This document shows, in pieces, positions 34,306 to 43,787 of a stretch of 64,000 nt of DNA (position 1 is its first letter; each line of letters opens with the position of its first letter). The notes beneath the pieces were generated by a model. It was not told the origin of the DNA and made no database searches. It saw nothing but the letters and a program-made list of their open reading frames with translations. The position numbers and the translations under genes were made by a program. This DNA is from Sphingomonas tagetis. GTDB lineage: Bacteria; Pseudomonadota; Alphaproteobacteria; Sphingomonadales; Sphingomonadaceae. The stretch lies in assembly GCF_024211275.1 (NCBI RefSeq), contig NZ_JAMLDX010000003.1, positions 124,001 to 188,000 of the forward strand. The letters are read 5' to 3'.

Positions 34306-37179
34306 ATGACTATTTCACGCCATAACTTGGTTCTGCTTGCGGGCGTTTCGCTGCTGTCGCTCGGCAACGTCGCGCACGCGCAGGAAACCGCCGCGGCTGC
34401 GCAGCCCGAGGCGCAAGCCGATACCGGCGACGCCCCGGTCGAGGGTGACCGCGACATCGTCGTCACCGGCTCGCGCGTGATCAGCAACGGTAACAGCAGC
34501 CCGTCGCCGGTGACGGTCATCCAGACCGAGAATCTGCTTGCGTCACAGCCCGGCGCGAACCTCGCCGACGCGCTCAATGCGTTGCCGGTCTTTTCCGGCT
34601 CGCGCGGCGCCGGCAGCAACCCCTCGACCGGCGGCAGCGCCTCGGGCGGCAACGGCTCGGCCAACCAGCTCAACCTGCGCAACCTGGGCATCACGCGCAC
34701 GCTGGTGCTGATGGACGGGCTGCGCATCCCGCCGACGCTGTTCAATGGCGCGGTCGATGTCGACCTGATCCCGCAGATGCTGGTGCAGCGGGTCGATCTC
34801 GTCACCGGCGGCGTCTCGGCGGTCTATGGCTCCGATGCGGTGTCCGGCGTGGTCAACTACGTGCTCGACCGCAATTTCAACGGCCTCAAGCTCGAAGCGA
34901 GCATGGGCATCTCCGAATATGGCGATGCGCGTCAGTTCGATGCCGGCGTCGCCTGGGGCACGAATCTCGGCGAGAACGGGCATTTCGAGGCGAGCTATCA
35001 ATATCATGACGGCACCGGCATCACGCGCCGTTCGAACCGTCCGTGGATGGATCTGGTCGGTGTTGCGGGTGCCGGCACGACGGCGCTTCCCTTCACGCTC
35101 TACACCAATCTGCGCCAGCGCGATTATCCGGCGGGCGGCGTCATCACCACCGGGCCGCTGACCAATCAGGTGTTCCGCACCCCCACCACGACGAGCGCCT
35201 TCGTCAACGGCACGGCGACCGGCACTGCGGCGCTGCAGGTCGGCGGCGACGGCGGCGATTGGGACAGCTCGCTCCTCCAGCCGCTCGAATCGCATCAGGC
35301 GTTCGCGCGCTTCGACTATGATTTCTCCGATGCAGTGCGCGCCTATGTTCAGTTCTCGGGCACGTTCAAGCGTAACGAGAACTGGGCCGAATATTTCCGC
35401 CTGAACAACGTCCAGTTGACCAGCAACAATCCGTTCCTGCCGGCTGCGTTACAGACTCAGCTGGCGGCGGGCGGTACGACCTTCCGCTTCCGCAAGACGA
35501 TGAGCGACACGATCGACGATCGACGCCAGCATTCGGTGTCGGATTCGGATCAGTGGATGATCAACACCGGCCTCGCCGGCGATCTCGGGCCGCTCAAGTG
35601 GCAGTTCGACTATATTCACGGCCGGGCCGAGCTGAAGACGCGGGTCGAGAACAACCTCAATCAGCAACGGCTGGCGGCGGCGCTCGACGCGGTCGTCAAT
35701 CCGGCCAATCCAGCACAGATCATCTGCCAGGCGGCGATCGCCAACCCGGCGACTTACGGCAGCTGCGTGCCGCTCAACCCGTTCGGGCCGCAGTCGGAGA
35801 GCAAGGCCGCGCTCGACTATGTGTTCGGCACGACCAATTATCGCGCCGTCACGCTGATGGACGATATTTCAGGCAGCGTCGCGGTGTCGCCGTTCGACAC
35901 CTGGGCCGGGCCGATCAACGTCGCGGTTTCGGGTGAGTGGCGCCGCGTGTCGTTCAGCGCGACCTCCGACGCAACGTCCGACATGTTCGTCAACTGCGCC
36001 GGCATCCGCTTCAACTGCGCTGCGACGCAGACCAACTATTTCCTGACGCTGCCGGCCAATCCCAATGTCAGCCAGACGGTGTGGGAAGTCGCGGGCGAAG
36101 CCGATGTGCCGCTGCTCAAGGACAGCTTCATCGGCTCGCTCAACGTCAACGGTGCGGTGCGCTTCACGCGTTACAACACCAGCGGCGATTACGTGACCTG
36201 GAAGGCCGGCGCCGACTGGAAGCTGACCGACACGCTGCGCTTCCGCGGCACCTGGTCGCGCGACATCCGCGCGCCAACGCTCTACGAGTTGTTCGCCGAG
36301 CGCTTCGTCGTCAACGTCGTCGGCACCGATTTGCTGACCGGCCAGAGCCCGACCATCCCGTCGATCAACGGCGGCAATCCGAACCTCACGGCCGAGATCG
36401 GCAAGACGATCACCGGCGGCGTGGTGTGGCGGGCGACGCCGCAGCTCAGCATCGCGCTCGACGGCTATCAGATCGTGGTCAGCGACGCGATCCTCGCCGT
36501 CAACGGCGGCGAGCCGTCGTTCCAGCAGGCGTGCTACAGCAGCGGCGGCACCTCGCCCTATTGCGACCTGCAGCGGCGCCCGGGCAGCTTCAGCGACACC
36601 TCGGCGGCGAATGCTTGGACCGCGGTCTATAACGGGCTGTTCAACATTTCGGAGATCAAGACCTGGGGCGCCGATCTCGAGATCAACTATAATGGCCGTG
36701 TCGGCGGCATGCCGCTCAACGTCCGTCTGCTCGGCGCGTATCAGCCGCATCTGTGGTTCCGTCAGCCCAATGTCGCGAGCCGCGATCAGGCGGGCGCGGC
36801 GTTCGGCCCGGTCGGCTTTGCCGCGACGCCGACAGTGCGGCTGACGGGCTTCGTCCGGCTCAAGCCCGACGACAATGTCACGATCGACCTGATGCAGCGC
36901 TGGCGTAACGCGTTGAAGCTGCAGAACGAAGGCATCTTCGCGGCTGGCAGCAACCACATGGCGGCGTTCGGCACGACCAGCATCAACATCGCCTATGAGA
37001 TTCCGTCGAAGTTCGGCGAGATGCAATTCTATGTGAACGTTCAGAACATCTTCGACGCCGATCCGCCGATCGGTGCGTTCACCGGCAACGGCACGCGTGC
37101 AGGCTTGCGCGACGGCTATGCGGTCGGCGACGATGTGCGTGGGCGCTACTGGACCGCGGGCGTGAAGCTGAAGATGTAA
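34306..37179 (+). CDS. TonB-dependent receptor of the aromatic island
   Basis: 957 residues from ATG 34306, directly after GGAGGGGAA. It has a signal peptide ending VAHAQ, the TonB-box-like region DIVVTGSRVISNGNSSPSPV, a plug (LNLRNLGITRTLVLMDGLRIP, GGVSAVYGSDAVSGVVNY) and a barrel ending TAGVKLKM. It is clearly paralogous to the receptor at 16656-19514, with the same SNGN-S-P-PVTVI and PVFSGSR blocks. It likely imports the island's substrate across the outer membrane. The 182 bp before it hold its promoter and no gene. Confidence 0.92.
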   Translation: MTISRHNLVLLAGVSLLSLGNVAHAQETAAAAQPEAQADTGDAPVEGDRDIVVTGSRVISNGNSSPSPVTVIQTENLLASQPGANLADALNALPVFSGSRGAGSNPSTGGSASGGNGSANQLNLRNLGITRTLVLMDGLRIPPTLFNGAVDVDLIPQMLVQRVDLVTGGVSAVYGSDAVSGVVNYVLDRNFNGLKLEASMGISEYGDARQFDAGVAWGTNLGENGHFEASYQYHDGTGITRRSNRPWMDLVGVAGAGTTALPFTLYTNLRQRDYPAGGVITTGPLTNQVFRTPTTTSAFVNGTATGTAALQVGGDGGDWDSSLLQPLESHQAFARFDYDFSDAVRAYVQFSGTFKRNENWAEYFRLNNVQLTSNNPFLPAALQTQLAAGGTTFRFRKTMSDTIDDRRQHSVSDSDQWMINTGLAGDLGPLKWQFDYIHGRAELKTRVENNLNQQRLAAALDAVVNPANPAQIICQAAIANPATYGSCVPLNPFGPQSESKAALDYVFGTTNYRAVTLMDDISGSVAVSPFDTWAGPINVAVSGEWRRVSFSATSDATSDMFVNCAGIRFNCAATQTNYFLTLPANPNVSQTVWEVAGEADVPLLKDSFIGSLNVNGAVRFTRYNTSGDYVTWKAGADWKLTDTLRFRGTWSRDIRAPTLYELFAERFVVNVVGTDLLTGQSPTIPSINGGNPNLTAEIGKTITGGVVWRATPQLSIALDGYQIVVSDAILAVNGGEPSFQQACYSSGGTSPYCDLQRRPGSFSDTSAANAWTAVYNGLFNISEIKTWGADLEINYNGRVGGMPLNVRLLGAYQPHLWFRQPNVASRDQAGAAFGPVGFAATPTVRLTGFVRLKPDDNVTIDLMQRWRNALKLQNEGIFAAGSNHMAAFGTTSINIAYEIPSKFGEMQFYVNVQNIFDADPPIGAFTGNGTRAGLRDGYAVGDDVRGRYWTAGVKLKM

Positions 37180-37186
37180 CCGCCGT

Positions 37187-37218
37187 TCGCCCGCCCCGGT
37201 TCGCGCCGGGGCGGGCGA
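37187..37218 (+). terminator. Hairpin between TonB receptor and ligAB-like genes
   Basis: Perfect 13-bp stem TCGCCCGCCCCGG / CCGGGGCGGGCGA with a 6-nt loop, 7 bp after the receptor stop and 23 bp before the LigA-like start. It has no T-run. Partial termination would lower expression of the dioxygenase relative to the receptor. Confidence 0.6.
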
Positions 37219-37241
37219 CAGGCCAGTCGAGTGAACCGTGA

Positions 37242-37505
37242 ATGAGCAAGGTCGAGGCAGGGAAGTTCAATCTGGGCGCGGCGCTCAAGGGCTATGAGCT
37301 CAACAAGATGTGCCACACGCTCAACCGGGCCGAGAACCGCGCGGCGTTCGCCGCCGACGAAGCGGGCTATTGCGCGCGCTTCGGGTTGAACGCCGAGGAG
37401 ACCGAGGCCGTCGTCTCGCGCAACAAGCCCATGCTGTTCGAGCTCGGCGGCAACATGTATTTCCTGGCCAAGCTCGACCGGGTGAAGAAGGCGGGGGCGG
37501 TCTGA
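37242..37505 (+). CDS. ligA: Extradiol dioxygenase small (alpha) subunit, LigA-like
   Basis: 87 residues of the LigA fold: GYELNKMCHTLNRAENRAAFAADEAGYCARFGLNAEETEAV. It caps the active site of the class III dioxygenase large subunit encoded next. Its stop and the next start share one base (TGATG), as expected for two subunits of one enzyme. SYK-6 LigA is longer; this short form is common in LigAB homologues. Confidence 0.9.
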   Translation: MSKVEAGKFNLGAALKGYELNKMCHTLNRAENRAAFAADEAGYCARFGLNAEETEAVVSRNKPMLFELGGNMYFLAKLDRVKKAGAV

Positions 37506-38335
37506 TGGCGCGGATCGCAGGCGGCCTCGGCACCTCGCATGTGCCGATGATCGGCCGCACCCTTGCGGCGGGCAAGCAGGCCGAGGTGCCGTTCGCGCCG
37601 TTTTTCGAGGCCTATGCTCCGGTCCATGACTGGCTGGGCGAGCGCAAGCCCGATGTCGCCATCGTTTTCTACAACGATCATGGGCTGAGCTTCGCGCTCG
37701 ACAACATGCCGACTTTCGCGGTCGGCGCCGCGACCGAATACCGCAATGCCGACGAGGGCTGGGGGCCGCCCGAGCCGCGCAGCTTCCGCGGCGCCACCGA
37801 ATTGTCGTGGCACCTGATTCAGTCGCTGGTCGCCGACGAGTTCGATGTCAGCGTGTGCCGCGAGATGTTGTTCGATCATGCCGGCATCACCGCGCTCGAC
37901 CTGCTCTATCCCGGGCATGACGTCCCGGTCGCGGTGATCCCGATCGTAATCAACGGCGTCCAGCCGCCGCTTCCGACGCCGCTGCGCTGCTACAAGTTCG
38001 GCCAGGCGATCGGGCGGGCGATCAAGTCGTTCGCACAGGACGCCAATGTGCTGGTGATTGGTAGTGGCGGGCTCAGCCATGAACTGGGCGAGTTCGGCAA
38101 GATCAACGAGCCGTTCGATCGGATGACGATGGAGCGGATCGTCTCCGACCCGGAGGCGCTGACCCGCTACACCAATGACGAGATCGTCGATCTGGCGGGT
38201 GCGCAGGGGCTGGAGCTGATGACGTGGATCGCGATGCGCGGCGCGGTGGCGGGCCAGGTGGATGTGATCTCGAGCGTCTATCAGAACCCGATCTCGCACA
38301 CCGGCGGCGCCATGATGCTGATCGAACCGCGATAG
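37505..38335 (+). CDS. ligB: Extradiol dioxygenase large (beta) subunit, LigB-like (protocatechuate 4,5-dioxygenase type)
   Basis: 276 residues. All LigB active-site residues are present: GTSHVPMIG (His12), FYNDHGLSF (His59), GSGGLSHELG (His192, catalytic) and GLELMTWIAM (Glu237), giving a 2-His-1-Glu Fe(II) site. It cleaves the 4,5 bond of protocatechuate or a related substrate (gallate, 3-O-methylgallate). It is shorter than SYK-6 LigB (about 302), so the preferred ring is uncertain. With LigJ and the aldolase it forms a plausible 4,5-cleavage route; no CHMS dehydrogenase (LigC) gene is in the window. Confidence 0.88.
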   Translation: MARIAGGLGTSHVPMIGRTLAAGKQAEVPFAPFFEAYAPVHDWLGERKPDVAIVFYNDHGLSFALDNMPTFAVGAATEYRNADEGWGPPEPRSFRGATELSWHLIQSLVADEFDVSVCREMLFDHAGITALDLLYPGHDVPVAVIPIVINGVQPPLPTPLRCYKFGQAIGRAIKSFAQDANVLVIGSGGLSHELGEFGKINEPFDRMTMERIVSDPEALTRYTNDEIVDLAGAQGLELMTWIAMRGAVAGQVDVISSVYQNPISHTGGAMMLIEPR

Positions 38336-38370
38336 ATGACGGCGGCGGTTGGCCGCGTTAGCGCGCAGGA

Positions 38371-39849
38371 ATGAGCGAGCAGCCCGACAAGATCATCAGC
38401 GGGGATCTCGCCGACGACGAGGCGGCGCAGGCCGCGGCGGCGCTCGACGACCGGCGCGCGCGGCTGGTTCGCGGCTGGATCGTGCCGTCGATCGTCGGGA
38501 CAGCCTTGCTGATGACGACGCTCAACGCGAGCTCGGTCGTCACCGCGCTGCCCGCGATGGCGAGCGATCTGGCGGCCGAACCGCTGCGGCTCAACATCGT
38601 CATCACCGCCTATTTGCTGGCGCTTGTGGTGTTCCTGCCGGTGTCGGGCTGGCTCGCCGACCGGTTCGGCGCGAAGCGGTTGCTGATGGTGGCGATCCTG
38701 CTGTTCGCGGCGGCGTCGGCGGCATGCGGGCTGGCGCAGACGCTGCCGCAGCTGATCGCCGCGCGGCTGGTGCAGGGGTGCGCGGGGGCGATGGTCGCGC
38801 CGGTCGGTCGCCTGATCCTGCTGCGCAGCACGCCGCGGCACGAGCTGGTCGGTGCGCTCTCGACGCTGACCATGCCCTCGCAATTCGGCCCGCTCGCCGG
38901 GCCATTGCTCGGCGGCGCGGTGGTGACGTTCCTGAGTTGGCACTGGATCTTCTACCTCAACCTGCCGGTAGCGGTGGCGGCGCTGTGGCTGGTGCGCGCT
39001 TATGTACCGGACGTGCCCGCGCAGCCGGTGACGCGGATCGATTGGAAAGGGATCGCGCTGATGGGCGTCGGGATGGGCGCGCTGATCTATGCGCTCGACA
39101 ATGTCATGCGCGACGACGTGCCGGCGGTGCTGCTTACGGGTTGCGCGGTCGCGGCGGTCGTCAGCATGGTGTTCTACTGGCTGCATGCGCGGGGCCGCGC
39201 CGATGCGGTGGTCGATCTCTCTCTGTTCGGTGTCCGCACCTTCAACGCGGCGGTGATCGGCGGCGCGTTCTTCCGGCTGATTCCCGGCGCGACGCCGTTC
39301 CTGCTGGCGATGCTGATCCAGGTCGCGTTCGGCATGTCGGCGTTCGAGGCCGGGCTGATGACCTTCATGACCGCGGTCGGGTCGCTGGTGATGAAGGCGA
39401 CCGCGCCGCCGATCCTGCGCCGCTTCGGCTTTCGTCGGGTCGTCGTGGTCAACGGGCTGATCACGGCGGCGATCTTCGCGAGCTATGGGCTGTTTTCGCC
39501 CGCGACACCGCATTGGCTGGTGATGGTGGCGCTCGCGGCGGGCGGTTTCTTCCGCGCGCTGCAGTTCACCAGCACCTCGGGACTGGCGTTCGCCGATATG
39601 AGCGACGCGCAGATGGGCCGCGCAACCACCGCCTCGGCGATCGTGCAGCATCTGATGCAGTCGGTCAGCACCGCGCTCGCCGCGATCCTGCTGTACGCGC
39701 TGATGACGGCGAGCGACGCTGCCTCGCTCACGACCGCGACGGTCACGCCATCCTTCCCGATCATCGCGCTGGTCTCGCTGATCTCGCTGGCGTGGTTCGT
39801 GCGGCTGCCGGGCGATGCCGGGGCGGCGATGACGACCCGGGCGCGCTGA
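38371..39849 (+). CDS. MFS transporter, DHA2 (EmrB/QacA) family
   Basis: 492 residues with about 14 membrane helices. Family signposts are VTALPAMASDL in helix 1, GWLADRFGAKRLLMVAI after helix 2, RLVQGCAGAMVAPVGRLIL in helix 4 and GPLAGPLLGGAVV (motif C, antiporter) in helix 5. Proton-driven drug or metabolite efflux in the inner membrane. It lies 35 bp after ligB on the same strand, so it may export toxic catechol intermediates. The start codon has no well-spaced ribosome-binding site. Confidence 0.87.
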   Translation: MSEQPDKIISGDLADDEAAQAAAALDDRRARLVRGWIVPSIVGTALLMTTLNASSVVTALPAMASDLAAEPLRLNIVITAYLLALVVFLPVSGWLADRFGAKRLLMVAILLFAAASAACGLAQTLPQLIAARLVQGCAGAMVAPVGRLILLRSTPRHELVGALSTLTMPSQFGPLAGPLLGGAVVTFLSWHWIFYLNLPVAVAALWLVRAYVPDVPAQPVTRIDWKGIALMGVGMGALIYALDNVMRDDVPAVLLTGCAVAAVVSMVFYWLHARGRADAVVDLSLFGVRTFNAAVIGGAFFRLIPGATPFLLAMLIQVAFGMSAFEAGLMTFMTAVGSLVMKATAPPILRRFGFRRVVVVNGLITAAIFASYGLFSPATPHWLVMVALAAGGFFRALQFTSTSGLAFADMSDAQMGRATTASAIVQHLMQSVSTALAAILLYALMTASDAASLTTATVTPSFPIIALVSLISLAWFVRLPGDAGAAMTTRAR

Positions 39850-39940
39850 GCCGAAGTTATCGGGTGAACCCGGCTTTCAATTCCGGTGAGGGAGCCTCGC
39901 CGCTTATCGTCCTGTCAACGATGTCAGGGAGAGCGAAGCG

Positions 39941-41269
39941 ATGAAGCGTATCTTGAGCCGGATCGCGGCTGCGCTGGGTGCATTGGCGCTGACCGTCTCC
40001 GCCGCACCGCCGCCGCAACCGGCAACCGGCCTCAAAGCCGGCGCCGCGCGGATCGACATCACCCCGGCCATCGCGGACCTGCCCGCGCCGTACAAGTCGG
40101 TCGCCGACCGCATCTATCTGCGCGCGGTCGCGGTCGAGAGCGACGGCAAGCGCGCGGTCATCGTTATTGCCGACGTCCCCACGATCGTCGCGCCGGTCGC
40201 CGCCGACATCATCGCCCGGATCGCGCGCGAGGCGAAGGTGCCGCGCGAGCAGATCGTGCTCGGCACCACCCACACCCACAATGCCGTGCGCGTCGCGGCG
40301 GAAGGGATCGGCATCATCCTGCCCGGCTCGCCCAAATTCGTCGAGCAGGTGACCGTCGCGGCGGTGCAGGCGGTGCGGCAGGCGGTCGCCAATCTTCAGC
40401 CCGCACGCGCCGGGACCGGCAGCGGCAAGGCGCATCTGGTCGGCAACCGCAACGTCTGGTCGCCCGCGCATGGGCGCTACATCGCCGATGTCGACCGCAC
40501 CGGTACCGAGCCGATCGACCACCGCCTGGGCGTGGTCAAGTTCGAGACGCTCGACGGCAAGCCGATCGCGTTCCTGCTGAACTATGCGTTTGAGCCGGTC
40601 GTCGCGATGGCGATCAAGGGCGAGATCAGCGGCGACGTGCCAGGCGTGGCGGCGCGGATCATCGAGGCGCGTAGCGGCGGCGCGCCCGTGCTGTTCACGA
40701 TCGGCGCGGCGGGCGTACCCTTCTACCGCGCCGACGACACACCCGAACCCCAGCGCCGCGGGCACGCACTCGAACTGCTCCAGACCTATGGCAGCGTGCT
40801 GGCCGAGGAAGCGCTGGCGGTGGCCGGCGCCATGACCACCAGCGCCGAAGCGGTGTCGGTCGGCGGCGCATCGAAGCCGCTGATCTGCCCTGGTAAGGCG
40901 ACGCAACCGTTCAACCTGCCCGACCGCTGCGCCTATTCGCCGGACTCGAAGCTGCCCGCCTGTGACTTCCGCACGCGCGATGCCGATCCGGTGAAGCTCG
41001 AGCTCGGCGTGTTGCGCATCGGCGATCTCGCCATCGTGCAGACCGACGCCAATGTCGCGCCCGCGCTCGGCGCGAAGCTGCACCGCGCGACCCCGGTCGC
41101 CAACACCTGGATCGTCGCGCTGACCTTCGGTCCGATGCGCTTCGTGGTCGATGACGCGGCCTATCCGCACAACACCTATGAAGCGACCGCCACAACTGCG
41201 AAAGCCGGCTGTGCCGAGCAGGGCTATCTCAGCGGCAGCCTCGATTTGATCAAGGCTGCGCGGCGCTAG
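39941..41269 (+). CDS. Neutral/alkaline ceramidase-like secreted hydrolase
   Basis: 442 residues with a signal peptide (MKRILSRIAAALGALALTVSAAP). The region GLKAGAARIDITPAIADLPAPY, then VLGTTHTHNAV (zinc-site histidines), resembles the N-terminal domain of neutral ceramidases. The protein is much shorter than true ceramidases (about 650-700 residues), so it belongs to the broad 'ceramidase N-terminal-like' group whose substrates are mostly unknown. Its 3' end overlaps the convergent permease gene by 20 bp. An amide-bond hydrolase fits the genes that follow. Confidence 0.72.
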   Translation: MKRILSRIAAALGALALTVSAAPPPQPATGLKAGAARIDITPAIADLPAPYKSVADRIYLRAVAVESDGKRAVIVIADVPTIVAPVAADIIARIAREAKVPREQIVLGTTHTHNAVRVAAEGIGIILPGSPKFVEQVTVAAVQAVRQAVANLQPARAGTGSGKAHLVGNRNVWSPAHGRYIADVDRTGTEPIDHRLGVVKFETLDGKPIAFLLNYAFEPVVAMAIKGEISGDVPGVAARIIEARSGGAPVLFTIGAAGVPFYRADDTPEPQRRGHALELLQTYGSVLAEEALAVAGAMTTSAEAVSVGGASKPLICPGKATQPFNLPDRCAYSPDSKLPACDFRTRDADPVKLELGVLRIGDLAIVQTDANVAPALGAKLHRATPVANTWIVALTFGPMRFVVDDAAYPHNTYEATATTAKAGCAEQGYLSGSLDLIKAARR

Positions 41270-42545
41270 GCGCTGGCTCCGGCTGGCGGAACCGGTCGCG
41301 CAGCTTGAGCAAGCCGACATAGCCGATCGCCGCGACGATGGTGGCGTCGAGCGCCGGGACGGTGGTCAGCGTGACGCTTTCGCGCAGCGCCAGCACGATG
41401 GCGAGCGAACCCAGCCACGCCGCGATCGCCTCCCAGCGCACCGCGGGCAGGTTGCGGATCGATTGCGCCGGATCGGTGCTGCGGAACAGCGTGAAGCTGT
41501 CGATCACATAGATTGCGGCGATCGGCGGGATGATCAGGCTCAGAAACACCAGGAACGGGATGAAATAGTTGATGATCCCGGCCAGCGCGATGCCGGTGCC
41601 GATCGTGGCCCCGGCCACGGTGAACATCCATGGCCGCCCACGCGGCAGCGTGGTGCCGAGCGCCAGCGTCGAGGAATAAAGGTTGAGCGCGTTGACGATG
41701 ATCATCGGCAGCGCGACGACGAACAGCAAGGGCGTGCCGAGACCGAGCGAGACGATCAGCTTGTTGACGCTCGGCTCGCCGGTGGCGAGTGCGGGCAATG
41801 CCGCGGCGGTCATCATCAGCGGGGTCGCGATTGGGAAGGACAGCGCCATGCTGACGATCGCGCCGCGCGGCGTGCGCACGAAGCGCGACAGATCGGGCAT
41901 GGTCGCCACCGCGAGCATATAGGCGCCGACCACTGCCGATGTCGCGACGCCGAAGGTCATCGGAGTCGGCGGGTTGGGCGAGGGCGCGATGACCAGCCCG
42001 TGACTCTGGATCGCCACCACCGCGATGGCGACGAAGATCAGCCCGAGCACCGGCACGATCAGCAGCGCCAGCCATTCGAGCGCGCGGATGCCGACCAGCG
42101 TCGCGCTCGCCGCCAGCACGGCGCCGAGGATCACGAACGCGGCCCAGTTGGCGGGCACGCCGTTGATCTGCGCTGCCGAGACGAGCGCTTCGCCGAAGAA
42201 GGAGGCATTCATACCGAACGCGGCGAAGTGGATCAGTGCGATCACGGTGTTGATCAACGCCGCGCCGTGACGGCCGAACGAGCGCTGCACCAACGGATAG
42301 GTCGACAGCCGCGTGCGCACGCTGACCACTGCGGTGAAGCAGCAGCCGAGGAACAGGATCAGGCTGGCGAGCAGCGCCGCCGCCACCGCCGCGGGCAGGC
42401 CCAGCGCGAGCGCGTTCTGCGCGCCATTAAAGAAATCGGGAATGCCGATCGAGAAGCTGGCGACGATCAGTGCGACGCGCCAGCCCGCCATCTGGCCGAT
42501 GACGGGGCTGTGCGCATATTCGTCGCTGGATGCGGCTGTGGTCAT
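41250..42545 (-). CDS. NCS1-family cytosine/hydantoin-type permease
   Basis: 431 residues from the ATG at 42545 (GGGAGGACCT upstream). About 12 membrane helices with NCS1 features near the start: SIGIPDFFNGAQNALALGLP in helix 1 and STYPLVQRSFGRHGA in the first loop. The NCS1 family carries nucleobases, hydantoins and related rings with Na+ or H+. Its start overlaps the stop of the DUF917 gene by 4 bp. This points to import of a hydantoin-like or other small cyclic amide that the DUF917 protein processes. Confidence 0.85.
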   Translation of the reverse strand: MTTAASSDEYAHSPVIGQMAGWRVALIVASFSIGIPDFFNGAQNALALGLPAAVAAALLASLILFLGCCFTAVVSVRTRLSTYPLVQRSFGRHGAALINTVIALIHFAAFGMNASFFGEALVSAAQINGVPANWAAFVILGAVLAASATLVGIRALEWLALLIVPVLGLIFVAIAVVAIQSHGLVIAPSPNPPTPMTFGVATSAVVGAYMLAVATMPDLSRFVRTPRGAIVSMALSFPIATPLMMTAAALPALATGEPSVNKLIVSLGLGTPLLFVVALPMIIVNALNLYSSTLALGTTLPRGRPWMFTVAGATIGTGIALAGIINYFIPFLVFLSLIIPPIAAIYVIDSFTLFRSTDPAQSIRNLPAVRWEAIAAWLGSLAIVLALRESVTLTTVPALDATIVAAIGYVGLLKLRDRFRQPEPAPSAAQP

Positions 42546-43681
42546 AGGTCCTCCCACCCGTTCAGTTTCTCGATCGGCACGAACGCTTCGGCAAGCCCGA
42601 ATGCGGACGGTCCGACCATCCACAATGCCTTCGCATCGCGCAGCATCGGCGGCGCGGCGGCGCCGGCGACCTTCACGCGCTGACCGTATTTCAGCCGGTC
42701 GGTGGTGATGGTTTCGGCGGTCTCGCGGTCCATGATCGTGATCAGGTCTGGCACCATCGCGCAGATCTTGCCGTCTCGCCGAGCCACCAGATTCTCGTTC
42801 TGGAATTCGATGTCGAGCCGGCCTGCGCCCATGAAGCCTTCGATCGTCACGCGGCCGATCGCGAAACCGCGCGTGGTCTCGCGCTCGAGATCGGTGATCT
42901 TGCCGTCGAACAGCGCGCCGGCGAAGCGATAGAGCGGCGACGCGCGCAACGCTGCGAACAGCGCTTCGAACGGGTCTTCGCCCGCCGCGCGAGCCTGGCG
43001 GATCGCCGCGCCGGCAGCGATCGCGGTCGAGATCGAGCCGGGGATCGCGTGAGCCTTCGCCAGCCGCCCGGTCAGCGGATATTCGGTCATGTGCGCGTCG
43101 CCGCCCATCGCGATCGACAGCTGCCGCGCCAGCCGCTCGTGCGTGTGATTGTCGGCCGCCTCGATGATCACCAGCGCGCCCGACGCGTCGGTCATCACCG
43201 ACGGGCAGGCCGACAGTCCGGCGATGCTGAAGATCGACATTTGCGATTCGGGAAAAGCGCGGCCCATGCCGTCGGCGTCGACCACCGGAATGCCGAGCTG
43301 CGCCGCGGCGATCAGCGGCGCGAGGCCATTGCCGCCGCCGATCTCGATCGGCAGCACCGCGTCGATCCGGCGGCCGAGCAGCTCTTCGAGTCGACGCAGC
43401 CCGCGCAGCGCCTCATTGCCGTTGGGCAGCTTCTCGACCGACACGGTCGGCGCGCCGATCCAGCCGCACGGCACGACCAGCGCGTCGTCGGCGAGCGCGT
43501 CGAGCGCGATCAGCTCGAACGGACCGCGGCGGGCGATCATCGCTTCGCCGAGCAGCCGGTTGTGATAGGGGTCGCCACCGCCGCCCGAGCCGAGGAACGC
43601 CGCACCGCGCGCAAGATCGCCGAGTGCGGTGGCGCCGATGCGCGCGCGTTCGTCCAGTCTTGCCGGGGCCAGCCCTGCCAT
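42542..43681 (-). CDS. DUF917-family protein (hydantoinase-related)
   Basis: 379 residues from the ATG at 43681. It has the family's N-terminal AAFLGSGGGGDPYHNRLL and VVPCGWIGAPTVSVEKLPNG, then IEIGGGNGLAPLIAAAQLGIPVVDADGMGRAFPE and a C-terminal half with the second domain (ITDLERETTRGFAIGRVTIEG). Members of this family often sit beside hydantoinases and NCS1 permeases. From memory, at least one was linked to S-methyl-thiohydantoin desulfuration. The reaction here is unknown, and the coupled permease argues for a cyclic amide substrate. Confidence 0.82.
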   Translation of the reverse strand: MAGLAPARLDERARIGATALGDLARGAAFLGSGGGGDPYHNRLLGEAMIARRGPFELIALDALADDALVVPCGWIGAPTVSVEKLPNGNEALRGLRRLEELLGRRIDAVLPIEIGGGNGLAPLIAAAQLGIPVVDADGMGRAFPESQMSIFSIAGLSACPSVMTDASGALVIIEAADNHTHERLARQLSIAMGGDAHMTEYPLTGRLAKAHAIPGSISTAIAAGAAIRQARAAGEDPFEALFAALRASPLYRFAGALFDGKITDLERETTRGFAIGRVTIEGFMGAGRLDIEFQNENLVARRDGKICAMVPDLITIMDRETAETITTDRLKYGQRVKVAGAAAPPMLRDAKALWMVGPSAFGLAEAFVPIEKLNGWEDL

Positions 43682-43787
43682 GCCGCATTCGTCCTCGAAA
43701 CGAGCAATCCAGACGACGAGTGTGCGGGTGCCGCCGCAGAGCGGCAATGCGGCATTGGTTATCAGTCGATACCGGGCGGCGGCGCGG

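Noticed and set aside
39941..41269. True neutral ceramidase
   Set aside because: About 250 residues shorter than characterised ceramidases and without the C-terminal domain, so it is called ceramidase-like only.
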